Source: CAZLQG01 sp964561655 (GTDB lineage Bacteria; Patescibacteriota; Doudnabacteria; UBA920). From it: a DNA stretch of 64,000 nucleotides. The stretch's first letter is position 1. Every line of letters begins with the position of its first letter. Below, in pieces: positions 8,211-17,224 of this stretch. The stretch covers positions 1-64,000 of the forward strand of contig CAZLQG010000002.1 in NCBI GenBank assembly GCA_964561655.1, given 5' to 3'. Position numbers and translations under genes: made by a program. The notes beneath the pieces are model-generated. The model worked only from the letters and a program-made list of their open reading frames with translations. It made no database searches and had not been told where the DNA came from.

Positions 8211-8801
8211 CTAAAACATAATGTCTTCCTCTGCCCGCTTGTAGCTATGAATTTCTTCTTTAGAAAACCATAAGACTATTTCGTTATTTGCTTCCTCGGG
8301 GGTTTCGCTAGCATGCATGATATTATGAATGGCGCGGCGCTCAACATTAGCCACAGAAGGGCTGTCCACACTGTAATCGCCACGAATCGTGCCCATTTCC
8401 GCAAACACCGGCAAAGTGTTGCCCGCAAGCTTCCTTACCATGTCAATCGCGTGGATGCCCTGAATAACCATGGCCACCACCGGCCCGCTGGTTAAATATT
8501 CAACCAGAGCTTCTTTGACCATTTTGCCAATCTCTTTAGGATCATCGGTCCCCTGGGCGCTTACCGCGTCAATTCCATATTCGGCAAAAGTTTTTAAGGT
8601 TTTTTGCCCCAAGCGCTCCATCCATTCTTCGCTTGCAGGCAGATGCTTTTCCGCGTGCTCGCGGCCAATCTGCACCATCTTTAAAGCAATCACTTTAAGC
8701 CCTCTTCTTTCGATCCGTTTAACGACCTCGCCAACCAATCCGCGCTTGACGCCATCGGGCTTTACCAGCACCAAAGTTTTTTCTTGTTTAATATGTTCCA
8801 T
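8211..8801 (-). CDS. ndk: Nucleoside diphosphate kinase, long form
   Basis: Transfers the gamma phosphate between nucleoside triphosphates and diphosphates through a phospho-histidine. It opens with KTLVLVKPDGVKRGLVGEV and contains PGTIRGDY-like MGTIRGDYSVDSPSVANVERRAIHNIMHAS, where the His of NIMHAS is the catalytic residue. At 196 residues it is longer than the ~150-residue bacterial form; the extra part (about 50-95, GQKTLKTFAEYGIDAV) matches the long form I know from archaea and CPR bacteria. Last gene of a long minus-strand run; relevant to dNTP supply together with nrdJ. Confidence 0.92.
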   Translation of the reverse strand: MEHIKQEKTLVLVKPDGVKRGLVGEVVKRIERRGLKVIALKMVQIGREHAEKHLPASEEWMERLGQKTLKTFAEYGIDAVSAQGTDDPKEIGKMVKEALVEYLTSGPVVAMVIQGIHAIDMVRKLAGNTLPVFAEMGTIRGDYSVDSPSVANVERRAIHNIMHASETPEEANNEIVLWFSKEEIHSYKRAEEDIMF

Positions 8802-8823
8802 ATATGCTTTTGATTACTATTTA

Positions 8824-9594
8824 CTAATTACTATTGACTATAATTGCTTTTTCAATTACCACTGGAAAAACCGGCTTGCCGTCCGTGGGCCCAAGTCCCG
8901 GCGTAATGTCTACTTGGCCTATTTTATCCACCGCGGCCTGCCCGGAAACCACCCTGCCAAAAATTGTATAGTCATTGGGCAAAGAAGCGTCTTCCAGCAT
9001 TATAAAAAATTGGCTGGTGTTAGTATTGGACCCGCGGTTCGCCATAGCCAGCACGCCTTTTTTGTATCCTTGTTTATAGCTTTCTTTTTGCGGATCCAAC
9101 TCGTCTACAAATTCTCCTCCAAAAGCGCTCTCGCCCCCGCTTCCCGTGCCAGTGGGATCCCCGCTCTGGATTACAAAACCTTTGGCCACTCGATGGAAAG
9201 TAAGACAGTCATAATAGCCTGCGTTTACCAACCTTAAAAAATTCTCCACCGCCAAAGGCGCATCCTTCTCGTACAATTCCAAACTAATTTTACCAAAATC
9301 TCTTACCAAAAACTCCACGGTTTTATTTTTGATGTCAATCTGCCCGGTTTGAAGTTTTTCCCGGTCAAAAACCCTTTGGCAATTATTCAAATTTTCCTCC
9401 AAAAGCCCCTGCACCTGCCCTTCCGCTTCTCCAGCCGGCATTGATTGGTCGCTGTTGTCCGCTGCTTGCGTTTGCTGCTTTTCTGAATCAAACGCTTTTT
9501 CCTGGCCATTCAGCCCAAGTCGCCAAAAAACAAAAAAACCGGCGGCCAAAATTACAATTGCAATAAGCGTATAAGCTAAAATCTTGTTTGACAT
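8824..9594 (-). CDS. Membrane-anchored cyclophilin-type peptidyl-prolyl isomerase
   Basis: A 256-residue protein with one N-terminal membrane segment (ILAYTLIAIVILAAGFFVFW), a Gln/Ser-rich linker and an extracytoplasmic cyclophilin domain. Visible motifs are FHRVAKGFVIQSGDPTGTGSGG, FGGEF, GVLAMANRGSNTNTSQFFI and FGRVVSG. The domain catalyses cis-trans isomerisation of prolyl bonds, so it probably helps exported proteins fold. It lies between comEC and ndk on the same strand. Confidence 0.92.
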   Translation of the reverse strand: MSNKILAYTLIAIVILAAGFFVFWRLGLNGQEKAFDSEKQQTQAADNSDQSMPAGEAEGQVQGLLEENLNNCQRVFDREKLQTGQIDIKNKTVEFLVRDFGKISLELYEKDAPLAVENFLRLVNAGYYDCLTFHRVAKGFVIQSGDPTGTGSGGESAFGGEFVDELDPQKESYKQGYKKGVLAMANRGSNTNTSQFFIMLEDASLPNDYTIFGRVVSGQAAVDKIGQVDITPGLGPTDGKPVFPVVIEKAIIVNSN

Positions 9595-9649
9595 AGGAAA
9601 TTCTCAAAAATTAAGATTGGTAATATCTTACCATACTGCGGCCGATTTT

Positions 9650-11083
9650 TCAACCGTTTTTCAAAGCTTTAAAATTCAACCTTTTTAAAAATAAATAAAA
9701 CCCGGATATTAAAAAACTAAAAATAATCAGCCCACCCGCAGAAAACTTAACTTCCACACTGGCAAACGGCAAAGCAGCGAAACATTCCGCCACCTTCAAG
9801 ATATAAGCCAAAAGCCAGTCGGCCAAAAGCGCAAACCCAGGCGAAACCAAAGGCAGCGCGATTAAAAACCCAAATAACATGGCCCAAGGCACGACAGGCA
9901 AAACCAAAACATTAACCACTAAAGCCACCACGCTTAAGCGTCCAAAATAAAACAACACCAAAGGCAAGGTCGTAAGGGTCGCCGCGAAAGTCGCTAATAT
10001 TATGCCCTTTGCCCCTAAAAATTCCGGCCACTCTGCCATCAATTTTTCCAGCTGGGGCAGCAAATAAACAATCCCCATGGTGGCCACGAACGAAAGCTGA
10101 AAACTAATATCCCAATATAAAATTTTAGGATTAATTAAAAGCATGCCCGAACCGGCCAAAGCCAAGGCCGGGGTAATGGCATACATCCGGCCGATATTAA
10201 AAGAAATTAAAAGCAAAGCCCCCATTATGCCTGCGCGCATTACAGAGGCCGACCCGCCGGAAAGCACCACAAAGCCGATGATGATGGCAAGCGAAATCCA
10301 AAAGCTAGTCCGCCTGCCAAACAGGCGCGCCAGGGCCGCAAGCGCGGAAATAATTATGGTAATGTTAAAGCCGGAAATTGCCACAATATGCGAGGTGCCA
10401 GTGGTATTGAAGTTGTCTATAACGCTCTGAGGCAGGGTTTTTCTGGCGCCTATCAGTACTCCTAAAAGCAGACTGCTCTTGGGCTCTTTTAAATATTTAC
10501 CGACGTGCCGCGCGAAAGCGTACTTGATTTTAAGCAAAGCCTCTTTTACCGGATTTAATTTTGAATTTTTTAAAACTAAAATTTTTGGGTACGACATCAA
10601 AGCATACACGTTAAACCGCTGTAAATATCCCGGGTAATCAAAATCTTCAAAAATTTTGGGCTCTTTGAGTTTACCTTCCACGACAACCCAATCGCCGTAA
10701 AAATATTCATTGGCTTTGGTGGTAGTCAAAAGTATGCGCTGATGACGGTTGTTTGGCTGAAAGGTAATCATTTGTTTGTCTGTGCGGATGTCTATATCTT
10801 CCACAATATATCCTTCCAGCTTTTGTTTAGTTTCTATTATGCTTCCAAACTCATTATCCTTTAAGGTTGATTGGAATCTGGACACGCCCGCACAAACAAA
10901 AAAAACCAGCGCCATTGCAAGCGCTGTTTTGAAATATTTAGAATAAAAGGCCAAGGCAAAACCGGCCGCGGCAATAGCCATCGGTAAAAAGATGATTTGT
11001 CTGCCAGGTGTATAAACCGATGCAATAAAAACGCCGAGCGCAAAACTCACGCAGACTAAAACAAAAATTCTGCTTTTACTCAT
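9650..11083 (-). CDS. comEC: ComEC/Rec2-family DNA uptake channel protein
   Basis: A 477-residue polytopic membrane protein. The N-terminal part has a DUF4131-like OB region (KLEGYIVEDIDIRTDKQMITFQPNNRHQ), followed by the Competence domain (LLLGVLIGARKTLPQSVIDN, NTTGTSHIVAISGFNI) and about ten hydrophobic helices. The C-terminal metallo-beta-lactamase domain of the long ComEC proteins is absent, and no separate one is seen nearby. It would carry single-stranded DNA through the membrane in natural transformation. dprA (29172) and a type IV pilin (44553) in the same window fit this. Its ATG overlaps the end of yggU. Confidence 0.9.
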   Translation of the reverse strand: MSKSRIFVLVCVSFALGVFIASVYTPGRQIIFLPMAIAAAGFALAFYSKYFKTALAMALVFFVCAGVSRFQSTLKDNEFGSIIETKQKLEGYIVEDIDIRTDKQMITFQPNNRHQRILLTTTKANEYFYGDWVVVEGKLKEPKIFEDFDYPGYLQRFNVYALMSYPKILVLKNSKLNPVKEALLKIKYAFARHVGKYLKEPKSSLLLGVLIGARKTLPQSVIDNFNTTGTSHIVAISGFNITIIISALAALARLFGRRTSFWISLAIIIGFVVLSGGSASVMRAGIMGALLLISFNIGRMYAITPALALAGSGMLLINPKILYWDISFQLSFVATMGIVYLLPQLEKLMAEWPEFLGAKGIILATFAATLTTLPLVLFYFGRLSVVALVVNVLVLPVVPWAMLFGFLIALPLVSPGFALLADWLLAYILKVAECFAALPFASVEVKFSAGGLIIFSFLISGFYLFLKRLNFKALKNG

Positions 11084-11297
11084 TTATTTCAAAAACTTTT
11101 TGTTTTGATTTCTGCCCGCTAATTAAGCTTATTTGGTATTTCTTTACGTTCAGATGTTTGGCAAGCGCGACAATCACCGCCCTATTCGCCCTGCCTTCCA
11201 AAGGCGGCTCACTTACATAAACATGCAAACCCCCAAGCAGATCTTTTTCTATTCGCGGCTTTTTGGAGTTAGGATGGACAATTACAGTAAACTTCAT
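11076..11297 (-). CDS. DUF167/YggU-family protein
   Basis: A 73-residue protein from the ATG at 11297 (MKFTVIVHPNSKKPRIEKD); an in-frame upstream ATG at 11327 would overlap the previous gene and has a poorer context, while AGAGAAAA precedes the inner one. Typical family features are VHPNSKKPRIE, VSEPPLEGRANRAVIVALAKHL and ISGQKSKQKVFEI. The molecular role of the family is unknown. Its 3-prime end overlaps the comEC start by eight bases, so the two are probably translationally coupled. Confidence 0.85.
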   Translation of the reverse strand: MKFTVIVHPNSKKPRIEKDLLGGLHVYVSEPPLEGRANRAVIVALAKHLNVKKYQISLISGQKSKQKVFEINE

Positions 11298-11304
11298 ATT
11301 TTCT

Positions 11305-11619
11305 CTAAGGACTAGTTTCTTCATCAACGGCTTCGTCTATCTTCAAAAAATGGTTTCTTAGACTTTTTAGCCTGCCTGCATTAATGGTCTTTATCTCTCC
11401 TTCCTCCAACTTAATTTGAACCTCTGTCAAAAGTCCATTGTTCCAATCTGTTGCGATTATTTCTCCTCTGGTACCGTCTTCAATCCCTGAAGACGCCAAT
11501 CCAATAGACTGGACTAGATCTCCCTTTGCAAACCCTCCTCCTTTAGCAAACTCTCCTGATAGATGATCCTCCGCCATTTCTGCCGTATGATCATAAGTAA
11601 CTATTTCTTCTTTACTCAT
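11305..11619 (-). CDS. Hypothetical protein
   Basis: 104 residues, soluble and acidic, with no signal peptide. The middle reads GGGFAKGDLVQSIGLASSGIEDGTRGEIIATDW and KLEEGEIKTINAGRLKSL, like a small SH3-type beta barrel, which is inference. GGAAGGGACAAAA precedes the ATG. It lies between the Nudix gene and yggU on the same strand with short spacers, so it is probably in the same transcript. No family recognised. Confidence 0.7.
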   Translation of the reverse strand: MSKEEIVTYDHTAEMAEDHLSGEFAKGGGFAKGDLVQSIGLASSGIEDGTRGEIIATDWNNGLLTEVQIKLEEGEIKTINAGRLKSLRNHFLKIDEAVDEETSP

Positions 11620-11637
11620 TTTTGTCCCTTCCTAAAT

Positions 11638-12075
11638 TTATAATCTTATTTTGTATTTTTCCAAAAAATACGGCAATTGGGAATGAAGTTCGTTTTCAGC
11701 TGGAAGATTATTTAGCGTAAACCATTTCACTTCATCAAACTTGTAAGGTTCGCCGTTATTTACTTGGGCAGGATCTATTAAAACTTTAAAATCTAAAGTT
11801 ACCCAATGGGTAGGCCTGCCTTTATGCTTTCTATTAATGACATTGCGGAACCCCAAAAACTCATAACTTAAAATCTCTGCGCAATATTCTTCTTTAATTT
11901 CCGTTCTTAACCTGTTTTCTATTTCATCGCCGAACTCAAGCCCTCCGGCGCCAATGTCCCATCGGTCATGTTCGTCCCTGCAATTTTTGCTCCTTTTGGC
12001 CATTAAAAGATTCCCTTTACCATCATGACAAAAGAAAACCGTGGCAACTCCAATATAATCCTGCCCTTTAATCAT
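11638..12075 (-). CDS. Nudix hydrolase with degenerate Nudix box
   Basis: A 145-residue Nudix-fold protein. The box reads GGLEFGDEIENRL then RTEIKEEYCAEI. Against GX5EX7REUXEEXGU the three Glu of the EUXEE core (Glu-Ile-Lys-Glu-Glu) are kept, but the first Glu is Asp, the Arg is Thr and the Gly is Cys. Metal binding is therefore plausible; the substrate cannot be told. It opens with QDYIGVATVFFCHDGKGNLLMAKRS, typical of MutT-like housecleaning enzymes. The ATG overlaps the end of the DUF6580 gene by eight bases. Confidence 0.85.
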   Translation of the reverse strand: MIKGQDYIGVATVFFCHDGKGNLLMAKRSKNCRDEHDRWDIGAGGLEFGDEIENRLRTEIKEEYCAEILSYEFLGFRNVINRKHKGRPTHWVTLDFKVLIDPAQVNNGEPYKFDEVKWFTLNNLPAENELHSQLPYFLEKYKIRL

Positions 12076-12586
12076 TCTTATTTAAAGATGTTTGATATTT
12101 GAAATTTGATATTTGAAATTTTCTGACAAGTGCATACCCCCCAAACAAAGCCACGCTGTAAAACAAATCACCCATTAAAGTGCCACGCAAAAACGGCAGG
12201 CCGTTGATGTATGACTGGATAATTCCAAAAAAGTTATGCGGGTAGCTAGGATACAAAAACGCAAAGTTGGTTACAAGAAAAAAGATTATGGAAGCGCCGA
12301 CTGAAGAGCCTAAAATTTTAAGCCAGCGATGATTTTTGTTTTGTCTAATCCACCAGCCGAAAAACACTCCTACAAGATGAGACAAATATACGGCAACCAT
12401 CAGTGGCCAGGCGAAAAACCCCAAAAAGATGTCGGAAACAAAGCGCACGGCCAAGGGAATCGTTATTGCCTGCTTTTTTGGCAAATAAACCGCGCTAAAA
12501 ATCGCCAAAGCGGTAACTGGCGCAAAGTTCGGCATATGCGGAATAAACCTGGTTGCTATTGCTAAAACAATAATTAAATAAATCAT
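12068..12586 (-). CDS. DUF6580-like membrane protein, possible ECF-type vitamin uptake component
   Basis: 172 residues with about five membrane helices. The N-terminal pattern TRFIPHMPNFAPVTALAIFSAVYL and LAVRFVSDIFLGFF fits the DUF6580 family, which I recall as putative transport proteins. Downstream in the same direction from cobO and a DUF4430 lipoprotein, it is a reasonable candidate for corrinoid uptake (inference). The last ~17 residues (KFQISNFKYQTSLNKND) look as if encoded by intergenic repeat DNA (GATATTTGAAATTTGATATT type), so the native C-terminus may have been replaced. Confidence 0.7.
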   Translation of the reverse strand: MIYLIIVLAIATRFIPHMPNFAPVTALAIFSAVYLPKKQAITIPLAVRFVSDIFLGFFAWPLMVAVYLSHLVGVFFGWWIRQNKNHRWLKILGSSVGASIIFFLVTNFAFLYPSYPHNFFGIIQSYINGLPFLRGTLMGDLFYSVALFGGYALVRKFQISNFKYQTSLNKND

Positions 12587-12639
12587 AAAATATTATTGTT
12601 CATATTGTCCAAAATTTAAATGAATAACCACGATTTATG

Positions 12640-12681
12640 GCAATCTTGTCATTCTTGGTCAATCTTATTTAATCTTGTCAA
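12640..12681. repeat. AAGATT-type short-period repeat
   Basis: Read on the minus strand it holds GACAAGATTAAATAAGATTG followed by ACCAAGAATGACAAGATT. The same roughly 10-base periodic sequence recurs before der at 26905-26944. It lies between the DUF6580 and DUF4430 genes. Confidence 0.55.
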
Positions 12682-13089
12682 TTATTCTATCTTCTCCAAC
12701 TTCCACTCAATCCTGTCGCCGTCTTTTGGGTGGTACTGGCTGGCTCCCACCTGCGCCTGCTCGCCGTTTACATAAAACGCCCAAAATTCCGTTGTGCCAT
12801 CCGCTTTTTTGCCGTCAATACTTTCCACGAATTCGCCCACTCCGGCAAATTCTTTAGTTTCCACCTGGTGACCGCTTTTTAGCAAATCCAGTGCCGATTT
12901 ATTCTCATCGGCATAAAAATTAAACAGCTGGTCGCCACGGTCTAGCTCAAAAACCTGATGCGAAACCTGCACCCTTGGCCTTTGGCTTTCCACAATTCGG
13001 GTTGCATCGTCCTGCTTAACCTGATTACACCCCGCCGCCACTAAAACCAGAGCCAACGATAACAAAATAAGTTTGGAAATCTTTTTCAT
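12682..13089 (-). CDS. DUF4430 lipoprotein, transcobalamin-like domain
   Basis: 135 residues. The N-terminus is a lipoprotein signal: KKISKLILLSLALVLVAAGC with the lipobox Cys at residue 21. The mature part fits DUF4430: SALDLLK, FVESIDGKKADGTTEFWAFYVNG, VGASQYHPKDGDRIEW. DUF4430 is related to the C-terminal cobalamin-binding domain of intrinsic factor and transcobalamin (established family knowledge). It starts 21 bases after the cobO stop, and nrdJ (B12-dependent) is upstream, so a surface corrinoid-binding role is a good hypothesis. Confidence 0.85.
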   Translation of the reverse strand: MKKISKLILLSLALVLVAAGCNQVKQDDATRIVESQRPRVQVSHQVFELDRGDQLFNFYADENKSALDLLKSGHQVETKEFAGVGEFVESIDGKKADGTTEFWAFYVNGEQAQVGASQYHPKDGDRIEWKLEKIE

Positions 13090-13110
13090 TGAAAATTGTT
13101 TTAAAATTTA

Positions 13111-13740
13111 TTAATAATCAATCCCCCGTTGCGCCAATATCCCCTTGTAGTATGAATGCCTTACCATTTTCATTTCCGTGACTAAATCGCACATGTCTAA
13201 AATTTTAGGGTATTTGTTATGCCCGGTCAACACCAAATGCTGGAGGGGTTTCTTGATTTTGATAATATCAACAATGTCCCTTTCTTCCAAAAGCCCGGAC
13301 TCCAGCGCAGAAATAATTTCATCCAAAATTACTACTTGATATTTGCCGCTGGTGATAATTTTCTTTGCCCGGTTTAGCCCTTCCAGCGCTTGTTTTATAT
13401 GCGCTTCCCTTTCCTTTTTGTCGCCCAAGATGCCCACAAAACCCAGTCCCACCTGTTCGTTGTCGATTTTACCCACGGCTGATGGATAACTGATGTTATC
13501 AAAAAATTCTATTTCACTGGAAACCGGCCACTCCCCTTTTTCTTTTTTATTGGTTGATAATAGTTTAGCCTTTACAAACTGCAAAATATAAACGTTCATG
13601 CCAGCCCCGGAAGCCCTTACCGCCATGCCCATCGCCGCCGTGGTCTTTCCCTTCCCCGCGCCCAAATAGCAAATCACTAACCCCTTCGGCTCGTCGGAAA
13701 ATGCTGTCGGCATTTTTATCTTTTGTTTCTTTCCCGCCAT
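13111..13740 (-). CDS. cobO: ATP:corrinoid adenosyltransferase (CobO/BtuR/CobA type)
   Basis: A 209-residue P-loop enzyme that attaches the 5-prime-deoxyadenosyl group of ATP to cob(I)alamin or cob(I)inamide. Visible are GAGKGKTT (residues 27-34), the Walker-B-like VVILDEI, the LVLTGHN segment and the family ending YYKGILAQRGIDY. It lies between nrdJ, which needs adenosylcobalamin, and the DUF4430 lipoprotein on the same strand. No de novo B12 genes are seen in the window, so salvage is implied. A GC-rich hairpin sits directly before the ATG and no Shine-Dalgarno is visible. Confidence 0.93.
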   Translation of the reverse strand: MAGKKQKIKMPTAFSDEPKGLVICYLGAGKGKTTAAMGMAVRASGAGMNVYILQFVKAKLLSTNKKEKGEWPVSSEIEFFDNISYPSAVGKIDNEQVGLGFVGILGDKKEREAHIKQALEGLNRAKKIITSGKYQVVILDEIISALESGLLEERDIVDIIKIKKPLQHLVLTGHNKYPKILDMCDLVTEMKMVRHSYYKGILAQRGIDY

Positions 13741-13746
13741 AATTTT

Positions 13747-13915
13747 TTAAGGCGGCGGTTACCCGCCGCCTTTGCATTTTTAGATTATTTAATAGCGCCG
13801 AGCGGATCGAATTCATTTCGGCCGCGAGGCAACAATACTTTGGAAGGGAGGAGCCCCGATGAAATCGGGGCGAGTGGGAAGGGAAACCTTTTACGAAAGG
13901 TTTTCCTCCCAGTAA
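13747..13915. repeat. Multi-hairpin element, family J copy 1, between nrdJ and cobO
   Basis: 169 bp without a gene. It holds GGCGGCGG-TTAC-CCGCCGCC next to cobO, then a stretch with GAGGCAACAATACTTTGG, GGAAGGGAGGAG, CCCCGAT-GAAA-TCGGGG and AACCTTTTACGAAAGGTT-TTCCTCCC just before the nrdJ stop. A second copy with the same order of motifs lies at 46415-46560. It may be a structured RNA element or mobile repeat. Confidence 0.6.
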
Positions 13916-16564
13916 CTATCCGCATTTTGAGTACCCGCAACCGTCGCACTTCATGCAGCCTTCGGCAAAAAACAGCATACACCCGCAGTCCGGGCAGACC
14001 GGCGAATTGCCTAGGTTGGCGATGGAAATTTTTTCTTTTTTTTGGTAAGTAAGCCGTTTGTCGCCAACGGTTTGCGATGATTTGATTTCCGCTGTTACGG
14101 TTTCGGAAATTTTAGACACTTTCGGTTTTTCTTTAGTAATTTTCGGCTTTTCTTCTTTGCTTTGCGGCAACCCAAGCTGCTGCTGGTCGCGCTTAATGTG
14201 CTTTTCTAAAATTTTTGCAATCGCATCAGGCAAAGAAAAAATCATTTCCCCGTTGGAAAAGCTCACCTCCGGCCCACGAATGCCTTTAAGTTGAGAAATT
14301 ACTTCTTCTGTGGCAATGTTGGAGCGAAGCGCCAGAGAAATCATTCTGGTTATGGCTTCCGTCTGGGCGCTAAAGAACCCGCCGGCCTTGCCCATAGTGG
14401 CAAAAACCTCAAACGGTCCATGCCCGTCTTCGTTGATGGTTACATACAAATGCCCATAGGCGGTATTCATTTTATAAGTCATGCCGTCAATTACGTCCGG
14501 CCTTTCGCGCGGGGCAATTTTAAGCTGGATGTTGCCGCCGGAGACGGACATAACTTCCTGCACCCTGTCAGGGTTGCCCGTTTTTTTGGCCTTTAATTGC
14601 TCCACCACATCTTTGCCGAGTTTGTTTTCGTCCGTGGCTAATATCTGCTCATCGCGGGAGCCGTCGCGGTAAATTGTTCCGCCCTTGCAGCCAAGCTCAT
14701 GCATTAAAGCATAAAGCTGTTTGGTCTGCTCAATGGTGTAATCCTGCGGGGCGTTGACCGTTTTGCTAATGGCCGCATCCGTCCAGCGCTGCACCGCGGC
14801 CTGCACCCGCACGTGCTCTTCGGGGGTAAGTTCCATGGCGGTCACAAAATAGTCTGGAAGCTCCTCTCCCGGGTGGCTGTCAAGCCAGTCCTGGGCAAGT
14901 TTGATTTTTTCCTCATGTACCCCAAGGCGCGATTTCCTAAAATACGTCCAGGAAAAGAAAGGTTCAATCCCGGTGCTGGTTCCCACCATTGTGCCTACAG
15001 TGCCGGTTGGCGCCTGGGTTAAAATCGTCACGTTCCTGATGCCATGCTGCCTTACCATGTTGCGGATATATTCGGGCATATTCTGCATATAGCCACCCTG
15101 CAAAAACTTTTCTCCGTCAAACTGGAAAAAAGAACCTTTCTCGCGCGCCAGCTCCACCGAAGTTTCGTACGCGGTGACCGCGATAAACTGATACAGCTTG
15201 TCAATAAAATCTACGGCCTCCTTGCTTCCGTAGCGCAAACCCACATAAATCAGCATTTCGGCAAGGCCGATAGTGCCCATGCCCACCCGGCGTTCCGAGA
15301 ATTGCTGTTTTTTATTCTCCTCAAAAAAGTACGGGGTAGCGTCTGTTACGTTGTCTTGGAACCTTACCGCCTCGCGCACCGTAAGCTTAAGCTTGTCCCA
15401 CTGCACTTCGCGTTTTTCCTTGTCTACATGCTTGGCCAAATTCACGTGCCCCAAATTACACACGCCCCAGGCCGGAAGCGGCTGCTCACCGCAAGGATTA
15501 GTGCAGGGCAAATCCGCATAGTACCAGGAATTGGAATAAAATCTCGCACGGTCAATAAAATACATTCCCGGCTCCGCCGAAGCCCAAGCTGAAGTAATAA
15601 TATTATCCCAAATATCAACCGCGCGCACAGTCTTGTGCTTAATTACTTTTCCGCCCATCTCCTTCCACTTTCTCAAATTTCCATCCCACTTGCTTTCGTA
15701 CATAGAATCACTAGGGTCGGGAAAAACCAAATCCCAAGGCTTATCTTCTTTTACGGCCTGCATAAAATCGTCTGTGACCCCTACAGAAATATTGGCGTTG
15801 GTGATTTTGCCCATTTCGCGCTTAGCGCCGATAAATTCCATTACGTCCGGATGCCAAACGTTCAAAATAAGCATTAAAGCTCCCCTGCGGCTACCTCCCT
15901 GCTCAATTAAGCCCGTAACAAAGCTGTAAAGCGATGCCCAGGAAACGCTACCGCTGCTTCTTCCGTTTACGCCTTTTACGTAAGAATAGCGCGGCCGCAA
16001 GGAAGACACATTAATGCCCACGCCGCCGCCCCGGCTCATAATTTCCGCCATCTGGCCTAAAGTCTCAAAAATTCCGCCGCGGCTGTCTTTAGGACTGGGA
16101 ATTACGTAACAATTATAAAAAGTAAGGTTCTGCCCCGTGCCCGCGCCGGTAAAAATTCTGCCGGCAGGCACGTACTTCCAGTCGTCCATTAAATCCCGAA
16201 ATTTTTCTTCCCATTCTTTTTGTTTCTGAGGCGTTGCTTCCACACTGGCAATATGCTTGGCAATTCGGGCGAACATTTGTTCCGGTACGGTTTCCAAAGG
16301 CTTGTCTACATGCTCAATGGTTCTTTCTTCAATGGAGTTGTCACGCATTTTGACTTTTACCTGCTTAGTGTTCAAATCCAAAAAATTGATTGTGCCAATC
16401 TCTCTTTGTCCGGTTTTCGGATTCACCAAAACCACCACCGTGTCGCCCACGGCCAAACTTTCCCTTTTTACGTCCTTAACCGCATAGCGGTCCAAAAAAA
16501 TTTTTTCTCCGAGTTCAGACAAAACATTCTTGGTTCTGGTTTGAAGATTTTCTTTAACTTGCAT
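13916..16564 (-). CDS. nrdJ: Adenosylcobalamin-dependent (class II) ribonucleotide reductase
   Basis: About 882 residues from the ATG at 16564 (MQVKENLQTRTKNVL); a GTG at 16585 is an alternative giving 889. It reduces ribonucleotides to deoxyribonucleotides with a B12-generated thiyl radical. Motifs: VPAGRIFTGAG, SRGGGVGINVSSLRP, GGSRRGALMLILNVWHPD, the active-site loop NPCGEQPLP, and a C-terminal zinc-finger-like Cys cluster (CPDCGC...CMKCDGCG) that probably shuttles electrons. nrdR is directly upstream and cobO downstream, so synthesis, cofactor activation and repression are linked. No cobalamin riboswitch was seen. Confidence 0.95.
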   Translation of the reverse strand: MQVKENLQTRTKNVLSELGEKIFLDRYAVKDVKRESLAVGDTVVVLVNPKTGQREIGTINFLDLNTKQVKVKMRDNSIEERTIEHVDKPLETVPEQMFARIAKHIASVEATPQKQKEWEEKFRDLMDDWKYVPAGRIFTGAGTGQNLTFYNCYVIPSPKDSRGGIFETLGQMAEIMSRGGGVGINVSSLRPRYSYVKGVNGRSSGSVSWASLYSFVTGLIEQGGSRRGALMLILNVWHPDVMEFIGAKREMGKITNANISVGVTDDFMQAVKEDKPWDLVFPDPSDSMYESKWDGNLRKWKEMGGKVIKHKTVRAVDIWDNIITSAWASAEPGMYFIDRARFYSNSWYYADLPCTNPCGEQPLPAWGVCNLGHVNLAKHVDKEKREVQWDKLKLTVREAVRFQDNVTDATPYFFEENKKQQFSERRVGMGTIGLAEMLIYVGLRYGSKEAVDFIDKLYQFIAVTAYETSVELAREKGSFFQFDGEKFLQGGYMQNMPEYIRNMVRQHGIRNVTILTQAPTGTVGTMVGTSTGIEPFFSWTYFRKSRLGVHEEKIKLAQDWLDSHPGEELPDYFVTAMELTPEEHVRVQAAVQRWTDAAISKTVNAPQDYTIEQTKQLYALMHELGCKGGTIYRDGSRDEQILATDENKLGKDVVEQLKAKKTGNPDRVQEVMSVSGGNIQLKIAPRERPDVIDGMTYKMNTAYGHLYVTINEDGHGPFEVFATMGKAGGFFSAQTEAITRMISLALRSNIATEEVISQLKGIRGPEVSFSNGEMIFSLPDAIAKILEKHIKRDQQQLGLPQSKEEKPKITKEKPKVSKISETVTAEIKSSQTVGDKRLTYQKKEKISIANLGNSPVCPDCGCMLFFAEGCMKCDGCGYSKCG

Positions 16565-16656
16565 AAACTTACTGTTTTTCCCCACGACCGACGGTAGCGT
16601 GGTAAATTAAATGCTGTTGATTTTTAAATTTAAAATTTGTTTTTAAAATTACAAAC

Positions 16657-17103
16657 TTATAGTTTGCGTAGTTCTTCTCTAAATTCATCCACGTCTTCAA
16701 ACTGGCGGTAAACGGAAGCAAAACGAATATACGCGACCTTGTCCACTTTCTTTAATTTTTTCATAACAATCTCGCCGATATCCAAACTCTTTATTTCCCC
16801 TGCCTTGGCTTTTTTTTGAATGTCGCGTTCCGCCGCGGAAACCAACTTCCGAATGGTAACGTCGTTGTGCTCACGTTTCTCAAGCGCCCTTTTAATTCCC
16901 CTTTCCAGTTTCTCCCTGCTATACGGTTCGCTATGGCCGTCTTTCTTGATTATGTTAAGATCCAAAATTTCCAGCTGTTCGTACGTAGAAAACCTGAATT
17001 CGCATTTTTCGCATTCCCTTCTTCTGCGAATGGCAGTACCATCTTCCACCGGACGTGAGTCCAAAACTTTAGTGTCCGCATTTTGACAATTTGGGCAGTT
17101 CAT
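16657..17103 (-). CDS. nrdR: Transcriptional repressor NrdR
   Basis: 148 residues: an N-terminal zinc ribbon (CPNCQNADTKVLDSR...RRRRECEKCEFRFSTYE) followed by an ATP-cone (IIKKDGHSEPYSREKLERGIKRAL). NrdR senses ATP/dATP and represses ribonucleotide reductase genes by binding paired NrdR boxes. Two such boxes lie 120-170 bases upstream of this gene. nrdJ follows 92 bases downstream, so the repressor probably controls both. Length is normal for the family. Confidence 0.96.
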   Translation of the reverse strand: MNCPNCQNADTKVLDSRPVEDGTAIRRRRECEKCEFRFSTYEQLEILDLNIIKKDGHSEPYSREKLERGIKRALEKREHNDVTIRKLVSAAERDIQKKAKAGEIKSLDIGEIVMKKLKKVDKVAYIRFASVYRQFEDVDEFREELRKL

Positions 17104-17224
17104 ATTCCAAAAAAAAGAGAAACAAAATAATAAGCTGGCAAAAGCTCAAAACCAACTAAATTTAAGGCAAATCCCGCTGGAAGCCTAAATTTAACCTTTT
17201 AAATTTAGGTTCTTATTTCTGATA

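Noticed and set aside
16565..17224. Cobalamin riboswitch upstream of nrdJ or nrdR
   Set aside because: No B12-box-like sequence or long leader was found; NrdR boxes explain regulation better.
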